Below, piece after piece: positions 27,201 to 40,514 of a stretch of 64,000 bases of DNA. The first letter of the stretch is position 1. Every line of letters starts with the position of its first letter. The position numbers were made by a program, and so were the translations under genes. Source of the stretch: Takifugu bimaculatus (taxonomy: Eukaryota > Chordata > Actinopteri > Tetraodontiformes > Tetraodontidae); contig CP034989.1 of assembly GCA_004026145.2 (NCBI GenBank), positions 2,866,134-2,930,133 of the forward strand, read 5' to 3'. Below the pieces are notes generated by a model that had not been told where the DNA came from, did no database searches, and saw only the letters and a list, made by a program, of their open reading frames with translations.

Positions 27201-30200
27201 TTTATCTGAGATCTGATGGCTTATCTGTAGTGTTTGCGGTTAGAAATTCCTGTCCCTGTTCATTTGAATTCATTGGAATCAGGGAGGGTGTTGGCGAGCG
27301 CCTGCGAAGAATTGTTGTTTGAGTGTCATGGAAGCACTCGTGCAGGCAGAACAATATCTACCATCTATGTGTGTAAGAATAAGTGAGTGGTAAATTTCCC
27401 TGCTGCGCTATCTCTATAAAAGTAACATTTCTGACATTGTGAGTTGAATAAGGCTTCCCCTCCCCCAACACTCCCTGCTCATGAATATATACTGATTTCT
27501 ACTCAGACATTTACTTAGACACCATAAGTTCTTCTCCTACTGATTTGCATGAACACACAAGACTGTGTGTTCTGCAACTTCTCCCTCTCAACGAGGAGCT
27601 GTACAATAATTACTGCTCATTAGCCGATGGTGTTCTAATTGCAGTCATTTTTCACGAGGCTTTTCATTGTCCCCATCTCCACCTCTGACACTGAAATCTG
27701 CTCCCCCATTCATCACTCTTGCTGTGTAGCTCCGTTTTCAAAATCAACATGTCCGTAGAGGCTCTGGAGCCACCTGATATCAGTGGCCCCAGCAGTGCAT
27801 CAGAAGTATCCAGAAACACCCGCACTTTGGTGTTTTTACCTTGGTCCTCACTTTAAAATTCTTGTTATAACTGGGATTTGGTTAGCTGGGAGTTTCAGAC
27901 CTCCCCTCCCCACATTAACATTCAGCTCCTGTCCTGTGAAAGAAGGTTTGATCGATCTCTGTACTTGTACTGGATCCTGCAGGATGACGCGGTGCAACAC
28001 CTCCCTCTAGTGGTGGAACGACAGCATTGCATATAACTTACAATTAAACATTCATTATGCAAATTGGATTTCAGATTGTTCTTCTTGCCTGACGCATCTG
28101 CTTTGTGCCTCTACTCTGTTATTGTTTTCTCCTCGGATCCTATGACCAGGTGTTGGGGGAGCTGATGAGTCAGAGCTGAGGAGGATCGTGTCGGAGCCAC
28201 GTGAGGAGCATCTGCTGCTGGGCACCCACTACTCTGCCCTTGAAAACATTCTGGCCAGACTGTCTCGCAGAGTGTGCATCACTGCCTCTGAACCTCCACG
28301 TCCTGTGAAAATATCCCCGACTGGTGAGTGAGTAAACAAGGCAGGGCGAGAGCAGAGAAGCCAAAGCAAAGTTTGATGTTCATCACTCTTAAACAGCTTG
28401 AGGAAATGTGAAGATCGTTGTTAAAATGGAATGTATTGCTCTATAAAGAACTTTTATAACACATCATGATATTTTAAATGTATTTTCTCTTGAGTATCTG
28501 TGTGTCTCTGTGCCCTTACTAGTCCAAGTGAGGGTGGTGGGCCCCAGAGACCTGCAGGTTAGCGAGGTGGGCCACAGTTCCCTCAGACTGACATGGAGCC
28601 ACGCCACCAGTAACGTCAGAGGATATCGGCTCCTTGTCACCCCTCTGGGCACCAAGGGACACCTCCAGCAACGACAGGTCAGAGCCCGCACCTGGCCTCG
28701 CACGCCATCGAGAAAATCCAGCAAAACTGTTCCCGTCGCTGTCACAAACCGCAGTCGCTTGAGTAAATGCTGCTTTTAGACTTTAAAGCCTGATGGCAAA
28801 TGGCAGAGGGAGAGTAGAACAAGGGCCAATCATCTGGAACTGAGGACCGCGCCGGAGACAGATGTGTTTCCACCTCTGGGAGGAGCAGCACGCCGACAGA
28901 GGCTTCTCAACAAGACTCTTATGTGCTTCTCATGCAGCCGCTGCTTTGTCCTTGAGTGTAACCCCCCATGTTTCCATGATGATTGCATGAGCTTTTATGG
29001 CTTGTCCGTCGTGGTCCAGCTTCATTTCCATAAGACGTTTGACTAAACCGTGGTGGAAACAAAGCACTCGGGCACTGGCTGTTGCAGAAACTATTGGTAA
29101 AATGTACCAAATTTATCCCCTCTGCAGCAGTGCAGATTTTCTCTCTGGAACATCTGCATTGATCATGTGTCTGGTATCAGGCTGTGCGTCCGTATGAAAT
29201 GCCCGACACTGTGCTGTGTATTGATGTATTGCGCCGTCTGTGGGGCTGGGGCATCAGACAGATTTGTCTTTGCACGTGTTCTCACAGTTCAGCTCTTCTC
29301 CAGATGTGGGTCATCATTTATGCTGAAAATGACGGCGAGCGGATCAGAGAGACACGCCACTGCCTGCAATTGATAGCTCTAACGCCAGGCTTCTGCTGGA
29401 AGCAGAATATTTTTGTATTATGACACCATTCGTGCCATCGATTCGTCAAATGAATGTAAAAGTATGCAAAGTAAAAGTTAAAAAAAACAACATTTGAAGT
29501 CTGTTGAGTTCTGCTTCTTTTGTGTGACAGCTGGAACTTCAAGCAGACGTGAGCACGACGGTGGTGACAGACCTAAGTCCAAAAACTGAATATTCCCTGA
29601 CCGTCTACGCCGTCTACCCTGGTTCCATTGGAGACTCTGCAACCGTGTCCGCGCAGACGAGTGGGTGCTGCACATTTTAAAATATACAGCTGCTCCTGCA
29701 CGTCAACTGTACTTTGTCTTTCAGCGCCGTTGCCTCAGGTGTCAAATTTCCGTGTCATTGAGGAGGGTCTGTTCTCTCTGCGTCTGGGCTGGTCGTCCCC
29801 CCCAGGGAAGATTAATGGTTTCAAGATCCTCATCCCAAAATGTATGTTGAAATTATGCAGTTATAATGATGCAATTCAACTCGTTTTTATCAAGCATAAA
29901 GAACCAATGTGACGTTTGCAAAATGTGATTGTGACCCATGAAATATTATTGACCTGCAGCTGACCGACCAGGGTTTATTTATGAGCAGCTGCTTCCTGGA
30001 GACACCTCGTCACATGTCGTTGACAGTCTAGAGGAGGATAAAGAGTACACTGTCAGTATTTTTGCTATTTACCCCCATGGACCAAGTCAACCAATTTCAT
30101 TAGTGGGCAAGACAGTGTAAGTATATTGCCCATTTGTTGCAAATATGTGGATTGATTGACCTTACACACTAATCTAAAATATATAACATTTTGGTTACTT

Positions 30201-30849
30201 TAAGCTCATAATTTTCTTAATTAAACAAGATTTAAAAATAACCTCACATATGTGAAGTGTAGTACTACACTATATCCACAAGAGGGTGCTATCCACCGTT
30301 ACGCAGATAGCTTTTAGCTCAGCACTGTGGTATATTTATTAATAATATGAGCTGTTTTGTGTGGTGTGCTTTTGTGAACATGTGCTTATTTGTTTGTTAC
30401 AGTAAAGCTGGTACCAGTTAAGAAATTCCTGGTCCAGAACGCCACCACTGACACAGTCCAAGCAAGGTGGACCTCAGTAAAAGGTGCCACAGGATACCGG
30501 CTAACATGGCAATCCTCAGGTACTGTTGATTGACTCTTCTCGAGCCTTGCACGTAAACAAGTGAGAGGAAAACACAACCAAAAAAATACTCTTTAATTTA
30601 TTAATTATCCAATATACACTTTGTTTCTTCCAGATGGACACATAGAGAACATAAACCTGGGTGAAGCGTTTAACTTCTATATGATCCAGGGCCTTAGCCC
30701 AGGCACTGAGTACACCATTACCATCAACCCCATCTTTGGAGACACAGAAGGGTCCATCACCACTGCCAACATCAAGACATGTAAAACTCATGCCCGCAAA
30801 GAAGTGCAAATAAGAACGCTAACTATTTAAAGTTGAAAAGAAAGCACAA

Positions 30850-30914
<65 letters not shown>

Positions 30915-33900
30915 TGTGTGTGTGTCAGTGGAAAGCAGCACAGTACAGACTTTAAAAGTGTCTTCTGTGAGCACCAGTGCAGCACTCATCTCGTGGAACA
31001 GCGTACCAGGAGCTACAGGATACAGACTGGCCTGGGGACCCACCTCAGGTGATTTTACTCATCCTGCAGACACACACATCTTTGCTACACTGTGAATGTC
31101 AACGTATTTCTCATCAGAGTTCGTCGGTCGTGACCGTCCCAGGCAGTTGGCTCTGAACGGCAGCACCACAGAGTACCATTTAAAGAATGTGGCCCACGAC
31201 ACAGAGTATGTCCTGACTCTCTACGTGCTGTTCGGATCTGTGGTGGGACCTGGAGTCTCTGCAACCTTCAAAACCCGTGAGCAACAATGCAGACTCATCT
31301 CACGTGCACAGAAAGCCTCGTCCATAGTGGAACAAGTTATTAAAAAAACTTGATTAATTTGAAGTTGGAGGACTTAGCTTTACATTTGCATTGGGTGTCA
31401 TAAGATGTGCAAGTGATGTGTTGCTCAACACGCAATAAATGAATGAGGAACCTTATATTTATTTTAATTATGAAGGAAATATATGCTGAAGCGCTAAAAC
31501 AAAAGCTCACCTGCACCTAATCTACGGTCAGAAGGTGTCTTTTCCGCCACTGCTGCAGGTTTCGCCACTAGAGGGACAGCAAAGACCAGGTCTTCAGTCA
31601 CTGTTGCGTTAAAGAAGCCCATTCAAAATGTCCCTGAATAATTAACTGGTGATAAATATTTTAATTATTTCCTCTTTTCAGCTCCACTGGGCTTTGTGTC
31701 CAACTTCAAGGTGACTGTCTTACACCAGTAGCTCCATAGCTGTTGAGTGGAGTCCTGTTGCTGAAGCGGCTGAGTACAAGCTGTCTTGGAATACTGGTAT
31801 AAAATCATCTTTGGGTTTGCATTTATTGATTTTAACCACCCGACACAATTTATTTGTTCCATCTAACCTGACTTGGTCCAGGGGGAGCCAAACCTCAGTT
31901 CACCTACCTGGACCGCAGCGTTCACTCGCCATCGAATTGGGAGCCTGAACCCAAAGTCTCCCTATGACATCACTATCCGTGCAGTTTACAGCAACTCGGA
32001 GGGTCCAGAATCCTCTTTATCTCAACTCACAGGTACAATCATGACTTATGTTTAGATCGAGATAGCCGCGAGCTACGACATCATCAAAGCCTTGTCTTGT
32101 CTCAGTCTCGGCCTGACTTGGAAGTGATGTATTTTGGTCCTGCCCTTCCTGTCGCTGTCAGTTACCGAATGTGTCACCACGGTTGCGATCCTCATGTCAA
32201 AATTCCTGTTGCAGCTCCCTGACAAACAATAGATTGAGTTTCAAGTCGGCCCAGTTAGCTGGGAGACTAGGATAATGTTGTTGTTTGATATTCCAGCTGC
32301 TGTCTCAGACACAGAACCCGTCCCAAGAGTGAAGGAGGTGAAGGTTGTGGATGTCGGAATCAACTCGATCACCTTATCCTGGAAGAACACGCCGGGAGCG
32401 TCGGGGTACAAAGTCTCCTGGATCCCCTTCCTGGGTGCGGAAGCATACATATTGTGATTATTCTTGACAAGGACTGGACGGCCATTTTACATCCTTTCTG
32501 ATAACTTTTGCTGCTCCAGGAGGTGAACAGAAGTCCCACGTGGTGTCTGGAGCGTCACACAGCTTCACCATTGACAATCTACGGGAGAGCTCAGCTTACA
32601 AGGTCCAGCTCTCCGCCATGGTGGGCAAGCGGGAGGGAAGCCCAGTGCTGGTCACTGCCCGCACCTGTGAGTCTCCTGTCCTGTTTTCTTGGGGGACGTT
32701 TTGGTTATGGCAACCATATCAAAGGGACGTTTATATATTCTAAGCGTAAAATTTCATTGAATGTTCCCTCACGCTGTTTTAGTGGATCTCCCAAAAGTAA
32801 ACAGCTTTGCAGCACTGAACACCACGCACAGCAGCGTTACGCTCAGCTGGACACCAGTGACCGGCGTGTCTGGATATCTCCTCACCTGGAGGCACATCTC
32901 AGGTCAGAGGAGGAGTGATACACGAGTGTTTGATCTTGCCTTATGGGCGACCTGATAAGAGTGACTCCATGTATCAGGAGGATGACATTTCCAGGCAATA
33001 AAAGGCTCCTTTTTTTCCAGTGTTGGAGACTAAATCACAGAAATTGGGTCCCAGCTTCACCGTTCATAAGATCACTGATTTGCTGCATGACAGGACTTAT
33101 ATTTTTACCATCAGACCCTTGTATGGAGAAGTGGAAGGTCCTATAAGCACGGTATATCAAAAAATAGGTAAGACGTTACAGAAAGGATTTCAGTCTTGGG
33201 AGCCGTTTTGGGTTTCAGGGCATCAGTAATTTTTTCAGGGGCCTTTGTCACATCATTTCTACTTCCCAGAAGGGCAGGGTCCTCCAACGGTGGCAGCCCT
33301 GCCTGTGCCAACAACAGAGGCCCCTCATGTCACTCACACTGCCACCAGGACCACCGAGCATACGACCACAACGCCAGTCACCGAATCCAGGACAACACAG
33401 AAGCCTCGTGGTCAGCCACGGGTCACTCAGTCCAGAGGAGGAGGGGAGACGTCAGACAGATCGACCACATCCAGAGTGGTGGAGACAACAACTGAACAAA
33501 GACCAGGTATTCTGGCTTCTGATTTATGCTCTGTGTGGTGGGATTATACAGCACCAGCTGCATTAAAGAGTATCTCTTAGGAAGTATATGAGGACCTGTT
33601 TTGTTTCCTCAGTGTGTGGACAGAGCAAAGCAGACAGTCGTGTTCCTGGTGGATGAGTCCTCCAGCATTGGCCCAAACAACTTTGTCAAGATAAAAGACT
33701 TCATATTCCGCGTTGCTACCTACTTTCCTGCTATTGGCCCTCAGACGACACAGGTTTGTCATCCAGATGTGCCCGGCTAGCTCAGTCGGTAGAGCATGAG
33801 ACTCTTAATCTCAGGGTCGTGGGTTCGAGCCCCACGTTGGGCGTGCTGTGACTGTCTACAGACTTCTTCTTATGTCTTAAGCTACTGAGACAGGCTCTGT

Positions 33901-36900
33901 TAAACTTGAACAGCAGCAAGTATCAGAATTATGCAGTTTTCAGCATCTAATAATGAAGGATTACTGCTACTTTAAAGTCACCTGCATGCAAGTAATTATG
34001 AATAATAGTAGCTGTTAAGTTGGCAGTGATACGGTGGTATGGCCGGTACTGTTAACGTCACGAGGCTTGTGATTACCTGAGCGCCTGAGCTGTAACATAA
34101 TAACCCAAATCAGCCATCTACGAGGATTACAGTAAATATACGGCTGCAGCTAAGCTGCTGTTCACGATTGATGATGATGAGCCTTTTCTCCGTTAATCCC
34201 CCCTCAGATCGCAGTGGTTCATTACAGCGACGATCCTCGAATCGAATTCCGTCTCAATGACTTCAAGGACAGAAACTCTGTTCTCAGGGCGCTCAGAGGG
34301 CTTCGATACGTAGGCGGCAACACCCGGACAGGCAAGCAGCACGCGCCCGAAGTACAAACCCGCATGTCATCATTAGACGTCGCCTAATCCTGCCCTTTCA
34401 AATAGGAAAAGGCATCAGCTATGTTGTGGAAGAACTGTTCCAGGAGTCCCTGGGGATGCGTCCAGAAGCCGCCCATGTCCTGGTCCTGATCACCGACGGC
34501 AGGGCCCAGGATAACGTGGTGCCACCTTCACGAATCGCACGTGCTCTTGGTCAGTGTGTGTTTTAAACCTCCCGCGTGTCTTGCGCGGAGCATCACTTCA
34601 GCTCTCTGTGCTTCCTCTAGGAGTCAGCGTCCTGGCGGTGGGAGTGTCGAACGCAGACATCGAGGAGCTGCATAGAATAGCTGCGCCCGCCGGCTACAAG
34701 AACATCTTCTACTCGCCGACCTTCGACGACTTCCCCTCCGTCGAGAGAGACTTCATCAGCAGCCTCTGCAGCGAGGAGCTCCTCTCTGAGTTCAAAGTCG
34801 AGGCAAGAGAGGAAGATGTTTCACTCACAACATAGCAGATGCACCATGTTTAGTTGTGGTATCCAACGAGCAGGTTATTACTGTCCAAGCACACGTGTCC
34901 TCCACCTCACGTCAGAGTCGTGTCCTTATTTTGTGACTCGTGTCACGACATGCCCGTCCAGTCCCTAATGAGTCCCTTCCCCCCTCGCTTCACACTTTCA
35001 GTCCTCTCTGTTGGACGCTCCCACTGAAAGCCCAGACGAGCTGCTCCAGCCCCAGGGGCCCGTGTCCCTCCCGGTGCGCGAAGGTGGGTTCCAGCGTGAC
35101 TCATCGGTCGTCGTGAGAGAAACAACTCGGCGGCAGAATATAGACGATGATCAATATTTGCTTTGATTTTTGTCACCTTTTCTTGCATCTTTCAGGGCCA
35201 AAAAGGGGAAAAGGTGGGCCAATGCAACAGTTTGTAGGTCTGCAGGTAATTAATCCAAATGTCTGTTTATTTGTTTGTTGCTCTCATCCCGTCAGGGAGA
35301 TGGGTTCGGTCTTGGAAGTCTGGTAAGTTGTGCGATGCTTCCACACACTCACAGCCTCGGTGTCCACATGTCCTTACTGTTATTATTAAAAGTGTATTTT
35401 TCTTTTAGAGATTCAGGCAAAAGGGTGGACCGTATGATCCTTTTGATTCCTTTAAAGGACAACCAGGAGAAAGAGTAAGAGCATTCGCTTTCCATGTTTG
35501 GTCCCTCGCTCTGTTTCGCCCTCATCCTTCCCAGCCGTTACAGTAAATACTAACATGGCGGCTGCATTCCCAAAAATCTGATTTATCAACCTGTTGTTGT
35601 CATTAATCTTTCATTCGTATCGTATCTATTCCAATAACCCCCCTGCTACGGGGCCCGAGTGTTGCATTGATTACCTGTGATGTCATTTATCTTAAGCTCA
35701 AAATGTAATGCTTGAATATAACAGGGGCCTCCTGGAACAGATGGTGTCCCTGGGTTGCCAGGGCGACCAGGGAGAACTGGACCTCCAGGTCCTGGCGGCC
35801 AGCGGGTAACTGAATTCCTAAACACGTAAATCTCCCTCTGATGTGGTTACTCTTCAAGTTCAATCGAGATTATTGCCTGTTCTTTGTTTCAGGGCCTTCC
35901 GGGCACTCCGGGGGATTTGGTAAGATACGCCTCCCTCCCCAAACGTGGGAGTTTGGGATTTTGTTTCTAAAACCAGGTGAAATTATTCGCAATCATTTGT
36001 CGACTAACATCTCAAGGTCGCCTCCGTTTTAGGGCCAACCAGGAATCCCAGGCTCAAAGGGGCAGAGAGGAGAGCGAGTATGTTGAATGTGTGTTTCCTT
36101 CAGACTGATTCCTGCCTCAAGTTGAAGTCCGGACTGATTTTTCTTTCCTCGTGTGTTTCCGCTCAGGGAGAACCTGGATACGTCATAGCCAGCCCTGGTG
36201 CTAATTTTGTTCCCGGGCGAAAAGGAGAGCAGGGACCTTCGGTGAGTCCCAAAAAATATGATTATTGTTTCTTAGAAGTGAGGAAGTTAAGGGTTGTTAA
36301 TTGTGTGTTGCAGGGTCCGCAAGGACCACCTGGTGTCGCGGGGGCCAATGGACCTCCAGGCCTACCGGGCCAGTTAGGACCACCAGGATTACCTGGGTTA
36401 TCAGTGAAGGTAGTGCGCATAAACTAATGGGTCATGACGCGACTGTATGTGACACACAGGCTCTTACAGACATTCAGATGAGAACCGAGAGTTGATTTAG
36501 GTGGTTTTACGTTTCAGGGAGATCCTGGGGACCCTGGTGAAAAAGTATGTAAATCAGAACTTCCTCTGTGGCCTTTTGAGCCCGTTTGATCTGGTCACGC
36601 GTCTGATGTTTTTCAAAGGGTTTACGCGGGAAGCCGGGAGTGAAAGGAGACAAAGGAGAGCTGGGGAGAGATGTAAGGACATACAGTTGCAAACTAACAA
36701 GATTAATCAGCATTTAGATCCTTTTCCTCCTCCTCGCTGACACACGTCTGAACCTTCGCAGGGTATTGCCGGGTTGCCCGGTCCAATCGGCATCGATGGC
36801 GTCCCAGGTTCCCCTGGTCAGAGAGGAGAAAAGGTGCAAATTCACGTTGCTTTCTCTGCCGTAAATACACAAAGTTTGAGCCCAATTGAATTTGTTTTGC

Positions 36901-39900
36901 AGGGCGCAAACGGCCTCGGCATTCAAGGTATCCAAGGTCCTCGCGGTGAGCCGGGAGAGAAGGTGAAGGAAATACAATTTAACATCCATTAGAAGAAGAA
37001 ATTCAGTCGCAGTAGGTGTTTGAACACTTGTGTTTCAGGGGAATATAGGCTTCATGGGACCAGTTGGCCCAAAGGTAACGGCCTGAAAATTGCATAAAGT
37101 CTGCAGAGCTGGGCAAAATAACTTGATTTCCATCTTTTTATAGGGTGATCGTGGAGAGCAGGGAACTCCGGGGATCATCGGACCAAGGGTGCGCGGCACA
37201 AGAGTCCAAGAACTAGAGATGTTCTGCCAGTTTAATATTATTATTATTCTTCCTTGCAGGGAAAGAAGGGATTGAAAGGAGAGCAAGGGGACAAGGTGGG
37301 CCATGTAGCCAGTTTTAGTCTGTGGTGCCAGAGCAGAAATGTTTCTCACCAGTCCCGCTTTGCTCCCATTTCCTGTAGGGTGAACAAGGGGAGATGGGAC
37401 CAAAAGGACCACCAGGACCGACAGTGAGTTCCAGTTAAGATACGCTCACAAACATCTTGGAAATGCCAGACAAAAATCCCGTTTTTCCTTGTTTTCCAGG
37501 GACTGACAGGACCTTTGGGGTTAAAAGGCGACACGGGTCCGAGAGGTCCCCCTGGAGACCCGGCCAAGGGGGTAAGAAAACGTTGTCACTCATTTAGAAG
37601 CAACAAATCTCCCTGTTCTCAGCACCATGATGCAGCCTTTCCCCCATCGCTACAGATACTGGGCCCGGCAGGGAAAAAAGGTGCCAGGGTAAGTTTTATG
37701 GATCCAGAAATTAATGATGTACAGTTTCAAATTAATGCCCATGCGACAGTTACAGTAATTAGTGTTTTGAAGGTTTTTAAGCACCCTAGTGGAGCCTGTG
37801 CTATTTTTTATCCTCATTTGAGAGACAGTTTAATAGTGTTCAGCATTTGATCACTAACAGGTTGCTTAACACAGTTATGACTCAGTTATTTGTTTATGTC
37901 TTTACCAGGGGGATGTTGGTCCAGTCGGGGCCGCGGGACCCATGGGAATGAAAGGGGAACAAGGAGACAAAGGGGAAAAGGTTGGAAATGATGGTAGAAT
38001 GTACTTTCTTCTTTTAGCGCGTAGCATTTTAGCAGGAATGTGAGAATCTTTTGGGTCTTGATGATTGCTTGCACAGGGAAGCCCTGGTTTTGGAATTCCA
38101 GGACAACGGGGACCGAAAGGAGAAAATGGAGAGAGGGTGAAAAACCATTTAACACTTATAATTGAGAAGCATAAATCTTTTTTATTTTTTTTTATGTTGT
38201 TTCTTTTTGTAATTCACAGGGAAATGTTGGCCTGTCAGGAAAACCAGGACCAAAAGTAAGAAAAAAATACCTAAAAAATTATATTTATTGGAGCCTGCGC
38301 TGTATCTTCTCCTTAACTAACACAGATGTGTGTCCAGGGTCAGGAAGGCTCAAAAGGTGACAAAGGGAGTCCTGGCTCACCGGGAAATCCTGGAGAACCA
38401 GGATTAAGAGGTAAAGATGTAAGTAACGTTGCAGCCATGTTTTGATTTTAAGGCAAAACCCAAGTGTGTTTTCTTTTTAAGGGATTATTCAAAGAGCCAA
38501 ATAAAGCTTGTGGTATTCTTTAAGCACATAAAACAAACTTATATTTCCACTTTCAGATGCATTTTGCATATATTCATCATGTTAGAGGTGATTACTGTTG
38601 ACACTGTTTGCAGGGAATGTCCGGAATTAAAGGAGACCAAGGAATTAAGGTAAATTATTGATGTTAACTTTATCTTATTGGGCTCAGGAAAGATTATTAT
38701 ATGGCATACAGTCTTATGTTCAAACATTAATTGATCATAATGATCTACAGGGTGAACAAGGACCACCCGGAGAGGCTGGCGAAAGAGGCATCAGGGTATC
38801 AATCTATTTTTTTCAAACTAAGATTGAATCAGAATTAGACCGAGTGGTCTTAATTTCATATAATATTGTTCCAAGATGATGCAAAGTTCACAGTTGTCAG
38901 TGGAGATTCGGTGTGGGGGGGGGGGAGGGGGATGAACCGCGTCTCGTGAAAAAGACCACCGTCAGAACAAGCGTCAGAAGTGTCCACTGATCCATATTTA
39001 ATCGTGATCGTGACGTCCCCTTTGCACTTGAAGTCGATCTAAATTTAAACCACATATGCTCTCGACTAAAAAAAAAAAAAAAATCAAACGAAAAAAATGG
39101 TTTCTTTCACACATCAAATTTCTAATTTTCTGTTTTTTTTCCAAATACTGTTCAGGGTCTCCTAGGATTACCGGGGGACCCTGGAGAGAAGGGTAATCTT
39201 GGAAAGACTGGCCCACAAGTAGGTTATTTAAAATGCGTAATGGAAACGATGACAAAAAAAGCAAGTGTTATTATCATTATGTAACATTTAAGCCTAAACT
39301 TGAACTTTTTTTTTTTCTCGGCAGGGAGCTGATGGAAAGAAAGGTGACAAAGGAGAGCCGGTAGGTTGATAATCACCGGCGTTCCCCTCATGCTTGAGTG
39401 GCTCCCTTGTGTCTGATTCTGATCAGTCTTCCGTGTCCCTCACCACGTCACATGTTTGCAACCTGCTAGCGTAGCGTGACTTCACGATCTCTCCCCTGAT
39501 GTGTTCAATAATTAAGTCTGGCTTTTGTGTTTAGCATCCTTGACTGCGCCTCTTATACGTTCATGACGCCATAGATCTTAACTCTGTGTGTGTGTGTGTG
39601 TGTATGTGTGTGTGTGTTCTCATGCTGCTGTTGGTACAAAGGGACAACCTGGACCTCCTGGACCCCAAGTAAACAAAACGTCTTTTTTTAAAGATTAATG
39701 TTATTATTATTGTTATTTTTGTCTCATTCTTGCCCGGAAAGGTCTTTGTTGTATCGGTAGTCAAAAAGAACAAAGATCCAATTTCCCAGTTGGCTGATAT
39801 CATCCAGCGTATGCAAATTAGAACAACTCGCCATTTCTTATCTTTTCCCACCAGGCCGGGGCCGAGCACGCCGCTCTGACTAGAGGGGTAAAGGTAGTCA

Positions 39901-40471
39901 CGCGTCATTTTTATTATTTCCTTTTTTTTGAGCGGGTTTGGTACTGTAAATTCCTGTTATTCCTTCAGGGAGAACGAGGAGAACCCGGCGTGAAAGGAGA
40001 AGCTGGTCTACCTGGACCGAGAGTGAGCGTCCCGTCGCAGATTCTCGTGACACGTGTCGTTGCTCTCTGACTTGTTTGTTGTCAAAATGCAGAAACCTGT
40101 TATTGATGACTTCGTTGACAGGATGGATGTTTCTCCACAGGGTCCAGAAGGGAGACCTGGACCACCAGGAGCATCTGTGGTAGGTGCATACATACAAACG
40201 TGCCTGTTGTGGCCCGACTGTGTTGAGAACTATCAGTCTTTTGCAGGCTGGACTGGTAAGGAATGGGCTTGACGGTTTACCAGGAAAACCGGGAATGAAG
40301 GTTAGCCAAACATACTCAACATGATCTCCGTGGCTGTAATCTGCTCACACAACGTCTCCGTGTTGCTCACAAGATGTTTTCTGATGAACGCAGGGGGAGC
40401 AGGGACAGAAAGGAGGACCTGGACAGGTGAGTGCAGCCAAATCCTGGTGATGGATGAGAGGAATGAAGCAC

Positions 40472-40514
<43 letters not shown>

